A DNA stretch of 23,837 nt, from contig CAKRPS010000037.1 of the NCBI GenBank assembly GCA_934385475.1, positions 1 to 23,837 of the forward strand. The letters run 5' to 3'. This document shows positions 1 to 8,450 of this stretch, in pieces; position 1 is the first letter of the stretch; every line of letters starts with the position of its first letter. The notes beneath the pieces were generated by a model that ran no database searches, was not told where the DNA came from, and saw nothing but the letters and a program-made list of their open reading frames with translations. Position numbers and translations under genes: made by a program. The DNA comes from an uncultured Lachnospiraceae bacterium. Lineage in GTDB: Bacteria; Bacillota; Clostridia; Lachnospirales; Lachnospiraceae.

Positions 1-1420
1 ACAATAAACATACCGTCTCCACATGCACCGTCTGTCCAAACTGGTCTACCGGTCTGACCCTTTTCAGCTCATATCCGCCTTCACACAATATCTTCAGATC
101 CCGTGCAAGTGTTGCCGAGTCACAGCTCACATACACGATTCGTTCCGGGTGCATCGCCAGCATAGTCTCCAGACATCTCTCGTCGCATCCTTTTCTCGGC
201 GGATCAACCACGATCACGTCAGGGTGCATCATGTCTGTGTCCGAAAAGTCCTGTTTCGCAGATGCCTTTTCATAGAACTCCGGCAGCACTTCCTCGGCCT
301 TCCCCACATAGAATTCCGCATTCGTAATGCCATTGCACCGCGCATTTTCACGCGCATCCTCAATAGCCTGCGGAATAATTTCCACTCCGTAAACCTGCTT
401 TGCTTTTTGAGCCATAAACAAGGAAATGGTTCCGATTCCACAGTACAGATCCCAGACAGTTTCCTTCCCTGTCAGTCCGGCATATTCAACGGCCAGTCCG
501 TACAGTTTCTCCGTCTGTAGGGGATTTACCTGATAGAAGGACAATGGCGATATGGAAAACTGAATTTCTCCCAGTTGATCCTGAATCCGTTCTTTTCCCC
601 ACAGTACACGGATTTCTTTTCCCATAATTACATTTGTATTTTCAGTATTGACGCTGACAGAAATACTCGCTATCTGCTTTTTCCTGCCATCCTCCTCCGG
701 AAAAGCAATTCTCAGAAGCTTTTCTACAAGCTTATCCTCCCGGGGCAGTTTCTTTCCGTTGATTACCAGACACACCATAATCTGTCCGGAGTGAAATCCG
801 GTGCGGATCAGAATGTGACGCACCAGTCCTTTTCCTTCTGCCTCCCGGTATGCTGTGACCTGATTTTCCCTCATGTATTCCAGCACTGTCTCAAGGATTG
901 TCTTATTTTCTTCTACGCCAAGCGCACAATCGGTATTTGCAATAATATCGTGGGTTCTTCCCGCATAAAAACCTGTGATCAGGTTCCCTTCTTTATCATA
1001 GCCTACCGGGAACTGTGCCTTGTTGCGATAATGCCAGGGCCTGTCCATTCCGACAATGGGCTCCATGACCGTATCCACCAGTTTTTCATTGAAACCTCCG
1101 ATGCGCACTAAATGGTTTTTCACCTTATTCTGTTTGAAGGAGAGCTGTTTTGCATAATCCATCGCCTGAATCTGGCAGCCTCCACATCTTCTATGGAGTG
1201 TGCACTTTGGTTCAACACGAAAAGGAGAAGGCGTGATCACCTTCTCCACTCTGGCATAGCCATAATTTTTTTTGCATTTGGTAATACGTGCTTCCACCGT
1301 ATCCCCGAGCACCGCATCTTTTACAAAGAGGGTATAGCCTTCTGTTTTGCCGATCCCCTCTCCATCGTTTCCGATGTCCTCTATCGAAACCGTAACTATG
1401 TCATTCTTTTTGTATTCCAT
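1..1420 (-). CDS. rlmD: 23S rRNA (uracil-5-)-methyltransferase, RlmD/RlmCD family (3' end cut by window edge)
   Basis: Class I SAM-dependent enzyme that makes 5-methyluridine in 23S rRNA; in Gram-positives one such protein (RlmCD) often modifies both U747 and U1939. The frame starts at ATG 1420 and reads open for 473 codons to base 2, so only a few C-terminal residues should be missing. Visible in order: an N-terminal TRAM domain (about residues 1-60); iron-sulfur cysteines C73, C79, C82 and C165 (motif CTLHRRCGGC); a SAM-binding DLYCGIGT motif; VDPPRKGCDE; and the nucleophile C433 in VSCDSATLARD. The start lies 4 nt after the yhaM stop, so it is the last visible gene of the HtrA-like/yhaM operon. 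Family and activity are secure; whether it methylates one or two positions cannot be told from sequence. Confidence 0.93.
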   Translation of the reverse strand, partial: MEYKKNDIVTVSIEDIGNDGEGIGKTEGYTLFVKDAVLGDTVEARITKCKKNYGYARVEKVITPSPFRVEPKCTLHRRCGGCQIQAMDYAKQLSFKQNKVKNHLVRIGGFNEKLVDTVMEPIVGMDRPWHYRNKAQFPVGYDKEGNLITGFYAGRTHDIIANTDCALGVEENKTILETVLEYMRENQVTAYREAEGKGLVRHILIRTGFHSGQIMVCLVINGKKLPREDKLVEKLLRIAFPEEDGRKKQIASISVSVNTENTNVIMGKEIRVLWGKERIQDQLGEIQFSISPLSFYQVNPLQTEKLYGLAVEYAGLTGKETVWDLYCGIGTISLFMAQKAKQVYGVEIIPQAIEDARENARCNGITNAEFYVGKAEEVLPEFYEKASAKQDFSDTDMMHPDVIVVDPPRKGCDERCLETMLAMHPERIVYVSCDSATLARDLKILCEGGYELKRVRPVDQFGQTVHVETVCLL

Positions 1421-1424
1421 ATAT

Positions 1425-2369
1425 CTACTCCATCTTCGTTCCAATCACGTTGGACTCAAACAGTCTGTTAAAGCCAAGCCATCCGGTCTCTTTACTGTTC
1501 TCCAGAAGTTCTGTAAAGGTCTCCATCTTTGCGTCGGTATTATCTGCAAAAGTCAGAGCAACCGCCTCAACAATCGCTGGTTTCTTCGGTGAGCCAAACT
1601 CCAGCTCTCCATGATGGGACAAAATACAATGTTTCAGCTCATTTTCCAGAACCTTCGGAAATCCCGGAATCTGTCTGATCTTCTCTCCAACCATTTCACT
1701 GCCGATCACAATGTGCCCCAGAAACTGTCCATCGTCCGTATAATCATTTTCCGGGAAAAGAGAAAGTTCTTTGGTTTTTCCAATGTCGTGGCAGATCGCC
1801 GCTGTCAGCAGAAGATCCCTTTTCAAAACCGGATACTGTGTGCAGTAATAGTCGCACAGCCTTGTCACTCCCAGCGTGTGCTGCAGCAATCCTCCTACAA
1901 AACCATGATGCACTGTTTTGGCTGCCGAAGACTGTTTGAATGCCTTGACAAACTCTCCATCCTCCACAAAGAACATCTGGAGAAGCTTCTTCAAATAGCT
2001 GTTCTGAACGCTGTCGATCAGACCGAGCAGCTCCTGCATCATATCGTCGATCGGGAAAGGACTTACCGGCAGATAATTCGCCGGATCAAATTCTCCTTCA
2101 CGGCATTTGCGGACACGTTTGACATTTACCTGAAGTGCTCCCTGAAAACTGGTTACGTCTCCGTAAACCTCTATGTAATCAAGCGTGTCAAAGTCTTCTA
2201 TTCCGGCACTGTTCGGGTCCCATACCTTTGCATCCACAGTTCCTGTTTTGTCCTGCAGGATCACATTGTCGTATGCCTTTCCGTTTTTGGTGACCGCAGA
2301 CTGTTTATGTTTGCACAGATAGATGTCAAATACTCTGTCGCCTTCTTTATAATCTTTAATGAATTTCAT
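1425..2369 (-). CDS. yhaM: 3'-5' exoribonuclease YhaM family (OB fold + HD domain)
   Basis: 314 aa, the usual length for YhaM, a cytoplasmic 3'-to-5' exonuclease that trims RNA ends in Firmicutes. The N-terminal ~90 residues form an OB-fold nucleic-acid-binding module (YDNVILQDKTGTVDAKVW, residues 33-50). The HD phosphohydrolase domain follows, with candidate metal ligands at H154/H155 (VHHGFVGGLLQHT), H164, the HD pair H194-D195 (CHDIGKTKE), H252/H253 (SHHGE) and an Asp in FADNTD (D276 or D279). The start is preceded by GAGGGAG at good spacing, 22 nt after the stop of the upstream HtrA-like gene. The downstream methyltransferase begins 4 nt after the yhaM stop, so the three genes are probably co-transcribed. 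Nothing looks degraded. Confidence 0.95.
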   Translation of the reverse strand: MKFIKDYKEGDRVFDIYLCKHKQSAVTKNGKAYDNVILQDKTGTVDAKVWDPNSAGIEDFDTLDYIEVYGDVTSFQGALQVNVKRVRKCREGEFDPANYLPVSPFPIDDMMQELLGLIDSVQNSYLKKLLQMFFVEDGEFVKAFKQSSAAKTVHHGFVGGLLQHTLGVTRLCDYYCTQYPVLKRDLLLTAAICHDIGKTKELSLFPENDYTDDGQFLGHIVIGSEMVGEKIRQIPGFPKVLENELKHCILSHHGELEFGSPKKPAIVEAVALTFADNTDAKMETFTELLENSKETGWLGFNRLFESNVIGTKME

Positions 2370-2391
2370 ATGCTTCTCCCTCGTCTTTCTA

Positions 2392-3750
2392 TTATCTGTT
2401 TCCCAGTGTTACCTCAACCTGCATCTCACGCCCCTGACGCGACAGGGTCAGCAGCAGTACATCCTGCGGCTGCATATCGTTTAACACTTTCAGCAATTCA
2501 CTGTATGAGGTAATCTCACTGTCATTTGCTTTCACTACAACATCTCCACTCTGGATACCTGCTGCCATCGCCGGAGAATCCATCTCTATTGTTTTAATAT
2601 ATGCACCGGCAGGAATCTGTATTTCCATATCTTCAGCTACCTCCGGTGGTACATCACAGCCATGAATGCCAAGATACCCTCTTTCCTTATCGTTGGACAT
2701 CATTTCTATGGTTTTTTTCAGCTCTGTGATCCCATAGGCCGTCAGAAGATTCGGCATATCGCTGTTCTTGTTAGCCGGATCGATCACTCCGACCACCATA
2801 CCGTTGAGATCGATCAAAATCCCTGTTGCATTACTGCTTCCATAAATATCTGTCATGATCAGCCGATATGCGGAATCCGGCTGATCGATATAAGTTCCCG
2901 CCGATGTGACGATCCCATAGGAGATCGATCCGCTTGTCCCAAGCGGGCTTCCCAGTGCTATGATCGGACTGCCCAGAAGATCTGTCTTGTTAGAGCTTCC
3001 GAGTTTTGCAATATCGATCACATCCATCGTTTCCTCGCCGATCGACAGAAACGGTACTGCCAGCACCGCCAGACCGGTGATACCGTCCCTCTGCAAAACG
3101 TTGGCTTCTGCCCGCGTCTGGTCGCAGAAGGTGACTTCAATGCTCTCCGCCTCATCAAGTGCTCTCTCACTCACCAGCACCAGCATCGCTTTGCCGTTAT
3201 TGGCAACGATCACCCCGGACGCCGAGGCTTCATTTTCATAAGGATCGTTGAACCAGTCTACGTCGGAGCTGACACCTGTTACTGTAACAATCGCCCTGCT
3301 GGCCGTCGTTGCCAGCTCTGCAAGCTGATCGTATACAGAAAGATACTCGTCAAGACCAATCTGCATCTGTGATAGAATCTCTTCTAAATGCTCGGTTTCC
3401 CTCTGTTCTGTTGTTGCCGCCTGTTCCTGCTGTACCTCTTCCTCAACCAGCATATCTTCCGGTTTCATCTCCTCGCTGGCCGTCTCCTCCGGAAACTGTA
3501 CTTCCTTGGCCTCTTCCTCCGGATACAGGGTGTTACTGATAACAGGCTCCAGGATCAGGAAGGTAACGCATGCCACCAGACCAAATACCACAGCCATCAC
3601 CACGGTAATGACTGTCCGCCTGAGAAGCTTCTTTTTATTTACCGGTTTCTGTTTTATCTTTTCCCGCAGAAAATCAGGTTCTACCGAGGGCGTATACTGC
3701 GCCTGCTCCTTGATCTGCTCCTGCGGGATTTTGTTTTCCTGTTCAGACAT
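2392..3750 (-). CDS. membrane-anchored HtrA-like S1C protein with PDZ domain, probable pseudoprotease
   Basis: 452 aa. Layout: cytoplasmic basic N-terminus (1-45), one transmembrane helix (about 46-68), a Glu-rich linker (about 76-125), a trypsin-like HtrA fold (about 145-350) and one C-terminal PDZ domain (about 355-450, with YLGIHG and SPAMAAGIQSGDVV). Topology fits an extracellular protein tethered to the membrane. The fold is recognisable from LGSPIIALGSPLGTSGSISYGIVTS-type sequence, but by manual alignment the catalytic triad is gone: the His region reads VLVSERALDEA, the Asp of N/TDLAVL is Gly226 (TGLAVL), and the Ser of GNSGGPL is Ala308 (SSNATGIL). It is therefore best read as a non-proteolytic scaffold or binding protein. 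Similar inactive versions occur in other Lachnospiraceae as far as I recall. RBS AGGAAGGG lies 9 nt before the ATG; a sigma-A promoter lies at 3787-3815. First gene of the operon with yhaM. Confidence 0.85.
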   Translation of the reverse strand: MSEQENKIPQEQIKEQAQYTPSVEPDFLREKIKQKPVNKKKLLRRTVITVVMAVVFGLVACVTFLILEPVISNTLYPEEEAKEVQFPEETASEEMKPEDMLVEEEVQQEQAATTEQRETEHLEEILSQMQIGLDEYLSVYDQLAELATTASRAIVTVTGVSSDVDWFNDPYENEASASGVIVANNGKAMLVLVSERALDEAESIEVTFCDQTRAEANVLQRDGITGLAVLAVPFLSIGEETMDVIDIAKLGSSNKTDLLGSPIIALGSPLGTSGSISYGIVTSAGTYIDQPDSAYRLIMTDIYGSSNATGILIDLNGMVVGVIDPANKNSDMPNLLTAYGITELKKTIEMMSNDKERGYLGIHGCDVPPEVAEDMEIQIPAGAYIKTIEMDSPAMAAGIQSGDVVVKANDSEITSYSELLKVLNDMQPQDVLLLTLSRQGREMQVEVTLGNR

Positions 3751-3786
3751 TCTGCAATCCCTTCCTTGCTTAACTGCTGCACTCCC

Positions 3787-3815
3787 AGTATATCTGTTTC
3801 CCAGATTCTTGTAAA
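3787..3815 (-). promoter_or_regulatory. sigma-A promoter of the HtrA-like/yhaM/rlmD operon
   Basis: Read on the minus strand: -35 TTTACA (3810-3815), 17-nt spacer, -10 TATACT (3787-3792). Each box matches the consensus at five of six positions and the spacing is ideal. It lies 37 nt upstream of the ATG at 3750. The divergent mutS2 gene starts about 80 nt away on the other side; I saw no equally good plus-strand promoter in 3751-3896. Confidence 0.65.
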
Positions 3816-3896
3816 GAAAACCTTCATAGTAATTCTTTTATAACTGTGATAAGATAGGTGTGAAACAAAGGTTATTAAGTGAAAATGAGGAAAATT

Positions 3897-6272
3897 ATGA
3901 ACAGCAAAGTTTTACGTGTTTTGGAATATACGAAAATTATCGACCGTCTTACCGAAAAGGCTACCTCAGAACAGGGACGCAGACTCACCAAAGCGCTTGT
4001 TCCCATGACCGATCTGGAGGAAATCCAGAAGACCCAGCAGGAAACTGCAGACGCACTGGGTCATTTGTTCCGCAAAGGCTCTACTTCCTTTGGCGGCAAC
4101 AAGGATCTCGGATACTGCATCAAGTCGCTGGAAGTCGGAAGCGCCTTATCTATCCCGGAGCTTCTGCGTATCGCAGCCTTTCTCGAAAATGTCAGCCGTA
4201 TTAAGGGCTACGGCCGTAAGGAGCGGGATGATATTCCCGGTGATTCTCTGGACATCTATTTTGATGCCCTGGAGCCTCTGACTCCCCTCGCAACAGAAAT
4301 TCGCAGATGTATTTTGTCCGAGGAAGAAATTGCCGACGATGCCAGTTCAACACTCAAGCACATCCGTCGGAGCATTGCCCTGACCAATGACAAGATCCAC
4401 TCCCAGCTGACATCCATGATCAACGGCTCCCTGAGAACCTATTTACAGGATGCCGTCGTAACCATGCGGAACAACCGGTACTGTATCCCGGTCAAGTCGG
4501 AATATAAGGGGCAGGTTCCCGGAATGGTACACGATCAATCTTCCTCCGGTTCTACCTTCTTTATCGAACCGGCTGCCGTTGTCAGCCTGAATAATGAGTT
4601 GAAAGAACTTGCCATAAAGGAGCAGGAAGAAATAGAAGTCATTCTGGCCGATCTGAGTGCCCAGACCGGTGCCTATACACAGGAGCTTGCCGCCAATCAG
4701 CAGGCAATGACCACTCTGGATTTCATCTTTGCCAAGGCGGCCCTTGCCATGGAACAGAACGCAACCATGCCTGTTTTTAACACAGAGCATAAGATTCATA
4801 TCCGTCAGGGACGACATCCTTTGCTTGACAAAAAATCGGTGGTTCCCATCGACATCCGTCTTGGCACTGATTTTGACCTTTTGATCATCACCGGCCCAAA
4901 TACCGGCGGTAAAACCGTTTCCCTGAAAACAGTCGGACTCCTGACCCTGATGGGGCAATCCGGGCTTCACATTCCGGCCCTTGACCGTTCCGAGCTGTCC
5001 GTTTTCCGGGAGGTCTATGCCGACATCGGCGATGAGCAGAGTATTGAACAGAGCCTGAGTACCTTTTCCTCTCACATGACTTCCATTGTTTCGATCCTGA
5101 AGGAAGCCGACGAGGATTCTCTGTGCCTGTTTGATGAGCTCGGTGCAGGAACTGATCCTACCGAGGGTGCCGCTCTGGCGACCGCCATTCTTGACCATCT
5201 GCACAGAAGCGGAATACGGACCATGGCGACAACACACTACAGCGAGCTCAAGGTGTACGCCCTCTCCACCGACCATGTGGAAAATGCATGCTGCGAGTTC
5301 AGTGTTGAGACACTGCGCCCCACTTACCGGCTACTGATCGGTATTCCCGGCAAGAGTAATGCGTTTGCCATCTCTTCCAAGCTGGGACTGCCAGACTATA
5401 TTATAGAAGATGCGAAAAAACACATTACAGAAGATAAAGAAAGCTTTGAAGATCTCCTGGCAGATCTGGAAAACAGCCGTCTGACGATTGAAAAAGAGCG
5501 TCTCGAGATTGAATCCTACAAGAACGAAGTGAAATCCCTCAAGGAGAAGCTGGAGTCCAAACAGGAGAAAATGGATCAGTCCCGTGACCGCATTCTCCGG
5601 GAGGCTAATGAGCAGGCCCGTGAAATCCTGCAGGAGGCAAAGGAGGTTGCCGATGAAACCATCCGCACCTTCCAGAAAGCAGGCTCTGCTTCCTCCATGA
5701 AGGATCTGGAGAAATCACGCCAGAAGGTTCGCGATAAGATTTCAGAAAAGAATGATAAGCTTGCCCTGAAAAATTCCAAGCCGACCCATAAACTGTTAAA
5801 GCCGAACCAACTCAAACTCGGCGACAGCGTCAAGGTCGTTTCCATGGGTCTCAAGGGTACGGTAAGTTCTCTGCCCGATAAGAGCGGCAGACTGTTCGTG
5901 CAGTGCGGTATTATCCGTTCTCAGGTTTCGCTGGATGATCTGGTTCTGATTGAAGAAGAGACTGTCAAAACGACCAAAATGCAGCGTACCTCCTCAGGTC
6001 GTCTGAAAATGTCCAAATCCTACGCCATCTCGCCGGAGATCAATCTTCTCGGCAAGACTGTGGATGAGGCATTGGCTGAACTGGACAAATATCTGGATGA
6101 TGCCTATCTGGCACATCTTCCAAGTGTCCGCATTGTTCATGGAAAGGGAACCGGTGCCCTGCGGAGCGCCGTACAGAATTATCTTCGCAAAAACAAGACC
6201 GTTAAGAATTATCGGCAGGGTGAGTTCGGCGAGGGCGATGCCGGAGTCACCATCGCAGAATTTAAGGACTAA
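3897..6272 (+). CDS. mutS2: MutS2 family ATPase/endonuclease with Smr domain
   Basis: 791 aa from ATG 3897, close to the usual ~785-790 aa. MutS2 binds branched or recombination DNA, and in B. subtilis it also acts on collided ribosomes. Order: N-terminal core and lever helices, ATPase with Walker A GPNTGGKT (about residues 336-343) and Walker B LCLFDELGAGTDPTEGAA, a long charged coiled coil (about 510-620), then a C-terminal Smr domain (about 714-791) with HGKGTGALR. The Smr motif that is often LDLRG reads INLLG here. Start choice: homologues begin with M-x-x-KVLxxLEY, which fits ATG 3897, preceded by GAGG at 6-nt spacing. An in-frame GTG at 3879 with AAAGG upstream would add 6 residues and cannot be excluded. 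The next gene follows after 22 nt, suggesting read-through into the two-component genes. Confidence 0.95.
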   Translation: MNSKVLRVLEYTKIIDRLTEKATSEQGRRLTKALVPMTDLEEIQKTQQETADALGHLFRKGSTSFGGNKDLGYCIKSLEVGSALSIPELLRIAAFLENVSRIKGYGRKERDDIPGDSLDIYFDALEPLTPLATEIRRCILSEEEIADDASSTLKHIRRSIALTNDKIHSQLTSMINGSLRTYLQDAVVTMRNNRYCIPVKSEYKGQVPGMVHDQSSSGSTFFIEPAAVVSLNNELKELAIKEQEEIEVILADLSAQTGAYTQELAANQQAMTTLDFIFAKAALAMEQNATMPVFNTEHKIHIRQGRHPLLDKKSVVPIDIRLGTDFDLLIITGPNTGGKTVSLKTVGLLTLMGQSGLHIPALDRSELSVFREVYADIGDEQSIEQSLSTFSSHMTSIVSILKEADEDSLCLFDELGAGTDPTEGAALATAILDHLHRSGIRTMATTHYSELKVYALSTDHVENACCEFSVETLRPTYRLLIGIPGKSNAFAISSKLGLPDYIIEDAKKHITEDKESFEDLLADLENSRLTIEKERLEIESYKNEVKSLKEKLESKQEKMDQSRDRILREANEQAREILQEAKEVADETIRTFQKAGSASSMKDLEKSRQKVRDKISEKNDKLALKNSKPTHKLLKPNQLKLGDSVKVVSMGLKGTVSSLPDKSGRLFVQCGIIRSQVSLDDLVLIEEETVKTTKMQRTSSGRLKMSKSYAISPEINLLGKTVDEALAELDKYLDDAYLAHLPSVRIVHGKGTGALRSAVQNYLRKNKTVKNYRQGEFGEGDAGVTIAEFKD

Positions 6273-6294
6273 TACTAGCAGAAAGGCATTAACT

Positions 6295-6996
6295 ATGGTT
6301 AGCAAACAGAAAATCCTCATTGTGGATGATGATAACAACATTGCAGAGCTCATCTCTCTGTATCTTACAAAAGAATGTTTTGAAACGATGATCGTGAACG
6401 ACGGAGAGTCTGCCCTTACGGCAGTCGATTCCTTCGAGCCGAACCTGATGCTTCTGGATCTGATGCTGCCCGGCATTGACGGATATCAGGTATGTCGTGA
6501 GATCCGTTCAAAATCCTCTTTACCGATCATTATGCTTTCAGCAAAAGGCGAAGTCTTTGACAAGGTTCTCGGCCTGGAGCTGGGCGCTGACGATTATATG
6601 GAGAAACCCTTTGATTCCAAGGAACTTGTCGCAAGGGTAAAGGCTGTGTTGAGAAGATATAAACCTGCAGCCGCGGAGCCGAAAACCCCTGATGTAAAAA
6701 GTGTGGAGTATCCGGATCTTGTCATCAATCTGACCAACTATTCCGTACTCTATATGGGCAAACAGGTGGATATGCCACCCAAAGAGCTGGAACTGCTTTA
6801 TTTCCTTGCCGCATCTCCCAACCATGTTTTCACCAGGGAGCAGCTTCTGGATCAGATCTGGGGATATGAATATATCGGTGATACCCGTACTGTGGACGTA
6901 CATATCAAACGTCTGCGCGAGAAGATCAATGACCACGAAAACTGGCGCATCGCCACGATCTGGGGCATTGGTTATAAATTCGAGGTTAAAAATTAA
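6295..6996 (+). CDS. OmpR/PhoB-family response regulator
   Basis: 233 aa transcription factor of a two-component system. The receiver domain (about 5-120) has the acidic pocket DDD at 11-13, phospho-acceptor D55 (LLDLMLPGIDG), S82 and K104 (DDYMEKPF). A C-terminal winged-helix DNA-binding domain (about 135-230) has the typical PKELELLYFLA, FTREQLLDQIWGYEY and RTVDVHIKRLREK segments. The start is ATG 6295, preceded by GAAAGG at 8-nt spacing; the frame is open further upstream, but that part lies inside mutS2 and has no homology to receivers. The kinase gene begins 3 nt after the stop, so they are clearly a pair. The stimulus and regulon are not visible from sequence. Confidence 0.95.
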   Translation: MVSKQKILIVDDDNNIAELISLYLTKECFETMIVNDGESALTAVDSFEPNLMLLDLMLPGIDGYQVCREIRSKSSLPIIMLSAKGEVFDKVLGLELGADDYMEKPFDSKELVARVKAVLRRYKPAAAEPKTPDVKSVEYPDLVINLTNYSVLYMGKQVDMPPKELELLYFLAASPNHVFTREQLLDQIWGYEYIGDTRTVDVHIKRLREKINDHENWRIATIWGIGYKFEVKN

Positions 6997-6999
6997 ACT

Positions 7000-8424
7000 A
7001 TGCGCAAAACACTGTATTTAAAACTTCTTCTGGCCTATCTCATTTTCGGTCTGTTTGGTTTTGTCGTGGTCGCAACCTTTGTGTCCAACATGACTCTGGA
7101 TCACCTGAAAAAAGAGAAGGCCGACTCTCTTTACCGGGAGGCTACACTGGTCGCAAACACCTACGCGGCTGACCTGTATAACAATGAGGCGACCCTGGAA
7201 TCGGTGAAGGATCAGTTAGATGCCCTGGACACCTACATGAATGCAACGATCTGGATCATCAATCCCTCCGGACGTATGATTCTGGATTCTTCCGCCCCTT
7301 TCAATGTAGAAACAGAGATTGTTATCGAAAATTTTGACCCGACAGTCACTGCCGGTTCTTACTACACTGTCGGCAATTTCTTTAATACCTTTGAGGAAAA
7401 TGTTCTGAGTGTCTTTGCTCCGATCACTACCGACTATCGCGTGAAGGGCTACGTGGTCATCCACTGTGCCATGAGCACCATCGAGGCCGAGGCAAACAGC
7501 CTTCTCAATATTTCTTACCTGATGCTTGTGATCCTGTTTCTGCTGTCGCTGATCATCCTGATCTTCTTTACAGAGATTGTCTATATTCCACTGCGCAAGA
7601 TTACCGAAGCTACCGAGCAGTATGCCAGCGGAAACATGCACTATGAATTCAGCGTGGAAAGTGAAGATGAGATGGGTTATCTGGCTGCCTCCCTTTCTTA
7701 TATGGCCAGCGAGATTGCCCGCTCGGAGGATGACCAGAAAAAGTTCGTTGCCAACGTCTCTCATGACTTCCGTTCTCCGCTCACCTCTATCCGGGGTTAT
7801 CTGGAAGCCATGATCGATGGAACGATCCCTCCGGAAATGTATGATAAATACCTGAACATTGTCCTGAACGAGACGGACAGACTGACGAAGCTTACCAACA
7901 GCCTGCTCACACTCAACAACCTGAACACAAACGGTATGATGCTGAACAAGACAGACTTTGACATAAACCGCACCATCCGCAATGTAGCTGCCTCTTTCGA
8001 GGGTACCTGCAGACAGAAAATGATTGCGATCGAACTGGTCCTGACCGGTGATGAAATGTATGTTGTGGCGGATATGGATAAAATTCAGCAGGTTCTTTAC
8101 AACCTCCTGGACAATGCCATCAAATTCAGCCATCACAATTCCATTATCAAGATGGAAACCACGGAAAAGCGCAATAAGATCTTTGTCAGTGTCAAAGACA
8201 GCGGCATCGGTATTCCCAAGGATGACCTCAAGCTGATCTGGGATCGATTCTACAAATCTGACCTCTCCCGTGGAAAAGATAAGAAGGGAACCGGTCTTGG
8301 GCTTTCCATTACCAAAGAGATCATACAGGCACATGGAGAGCATATCAATGTCATCAGCACAGAAGGCGTCGGCACGGAATTTATTTTCTCCCTGCCCAAA
8401 TCCAAAATGGAAGACGAAGATTAA
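7000..8424 (+). CDS. membrane sensor histidine kinase, partner of the preceding regulator
   Basis: 474 aa. An N-terminal transmembrane helix (about 9-29), an extracellular sensor segment of ~135 residues without a recognisable ligand motif, and a second transmembrane helix (about 168-190) are followed by a HAMP domain. The HisKA dimerisation helix has phospho-acceptor H255 in FVANVSHDFRSPLTS. The ATP-binding domain shows the N box (LYNLLDNAIKFS), G1 (DSGIGIP), F box (WDRFYKSD) and G2 (GTGLGLSI). All catalytic motifs are intact, so it should be an active kinase phosphorylating D55 of the neighbouring regulator. It sits 3 nt after that gene and 26 nt before trmL. Architecture is of the PhoR/VanS/WalK general type; I cannot assign a specific signal. 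Confidence 0.95.
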   Translation: MRKTLYLKLLLAYLIFGLFGFVVVATFVSNMTLDHLKKEKADSLYREATLVANTYAADLYNNEATLESVKDQLDALDTYMNATIWIINPSGRMILDSSAPFNVETEIVIENFDPTVTAGSYYTVGNFFNTFEENVLSVFAPITTDYRVKGYVVIHCAMSTIEAEANSLLNISYLMLVILFLLSLIILIFFTEIVYIPLRKITEATEQYASGNMHYEFSVESEDEMGYLAASLSYMASEIARSEDDQKKFVANVSHDFRSPLTSIRGYLEAMIDGTIPPEMYDKYLNIVLNETDRLTKLTNSLLTLNNLNTNGMMLNKTDFDINRTIRNVAASFEGTCRQKMIAIELVLTGDEMYVVADMDKIQQVLYNLLDNAIKFSHHNSIIKMETTEKRNKIFVSVKDSGIGIPKDDLKLIWDRFYKSDLSRGKDKKGTGLGLSITKEIIQAHGEHINVISTEGVGTEFIFSLPKSKMEDED

Positions 8425-8450
8425 TCCTTACCATAGAAACGGAGCGTATT

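Noticed and set aside
1611..2513. 300-codon plus-strand open frame opposite yhaM
   Set aside because: It is antisense to a complete YhaM with all HD-domain motifs; its translation is Cys/His/Arg/Ile-rich with no recognisable domain, and no RBS precedes it.
3816..3896. Sigma-A promoter for mutS2
   Set aside because: TATAAC (3839-3844) and TAAGAT (3850-3855) look like -10 boxes, but no -35 lies at acceptable spacing; a promoter surely exists but I cannot place it.
4443..5276. 277-codon minus-strand frame opposite mutS2
   Set aside because: Overlaps the MutS2 ATPase core, which is strictly conserved in the plus frame.
6064..6294. Upstream extension of the response regulator frame
   Set aside because: The extra 77 residues are an out-of-frame reading of the MutS2 Smr domain; the receiver begins normally at 6295 with its own RBS.
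7216..8343. 375-codon minus-strand open frame opposite the sensor kinase
   Set aside because: Shadow of the kinase gene; the plus frame carries intact HisKA and ATPase motifs, and the minus translation resembles nothing.
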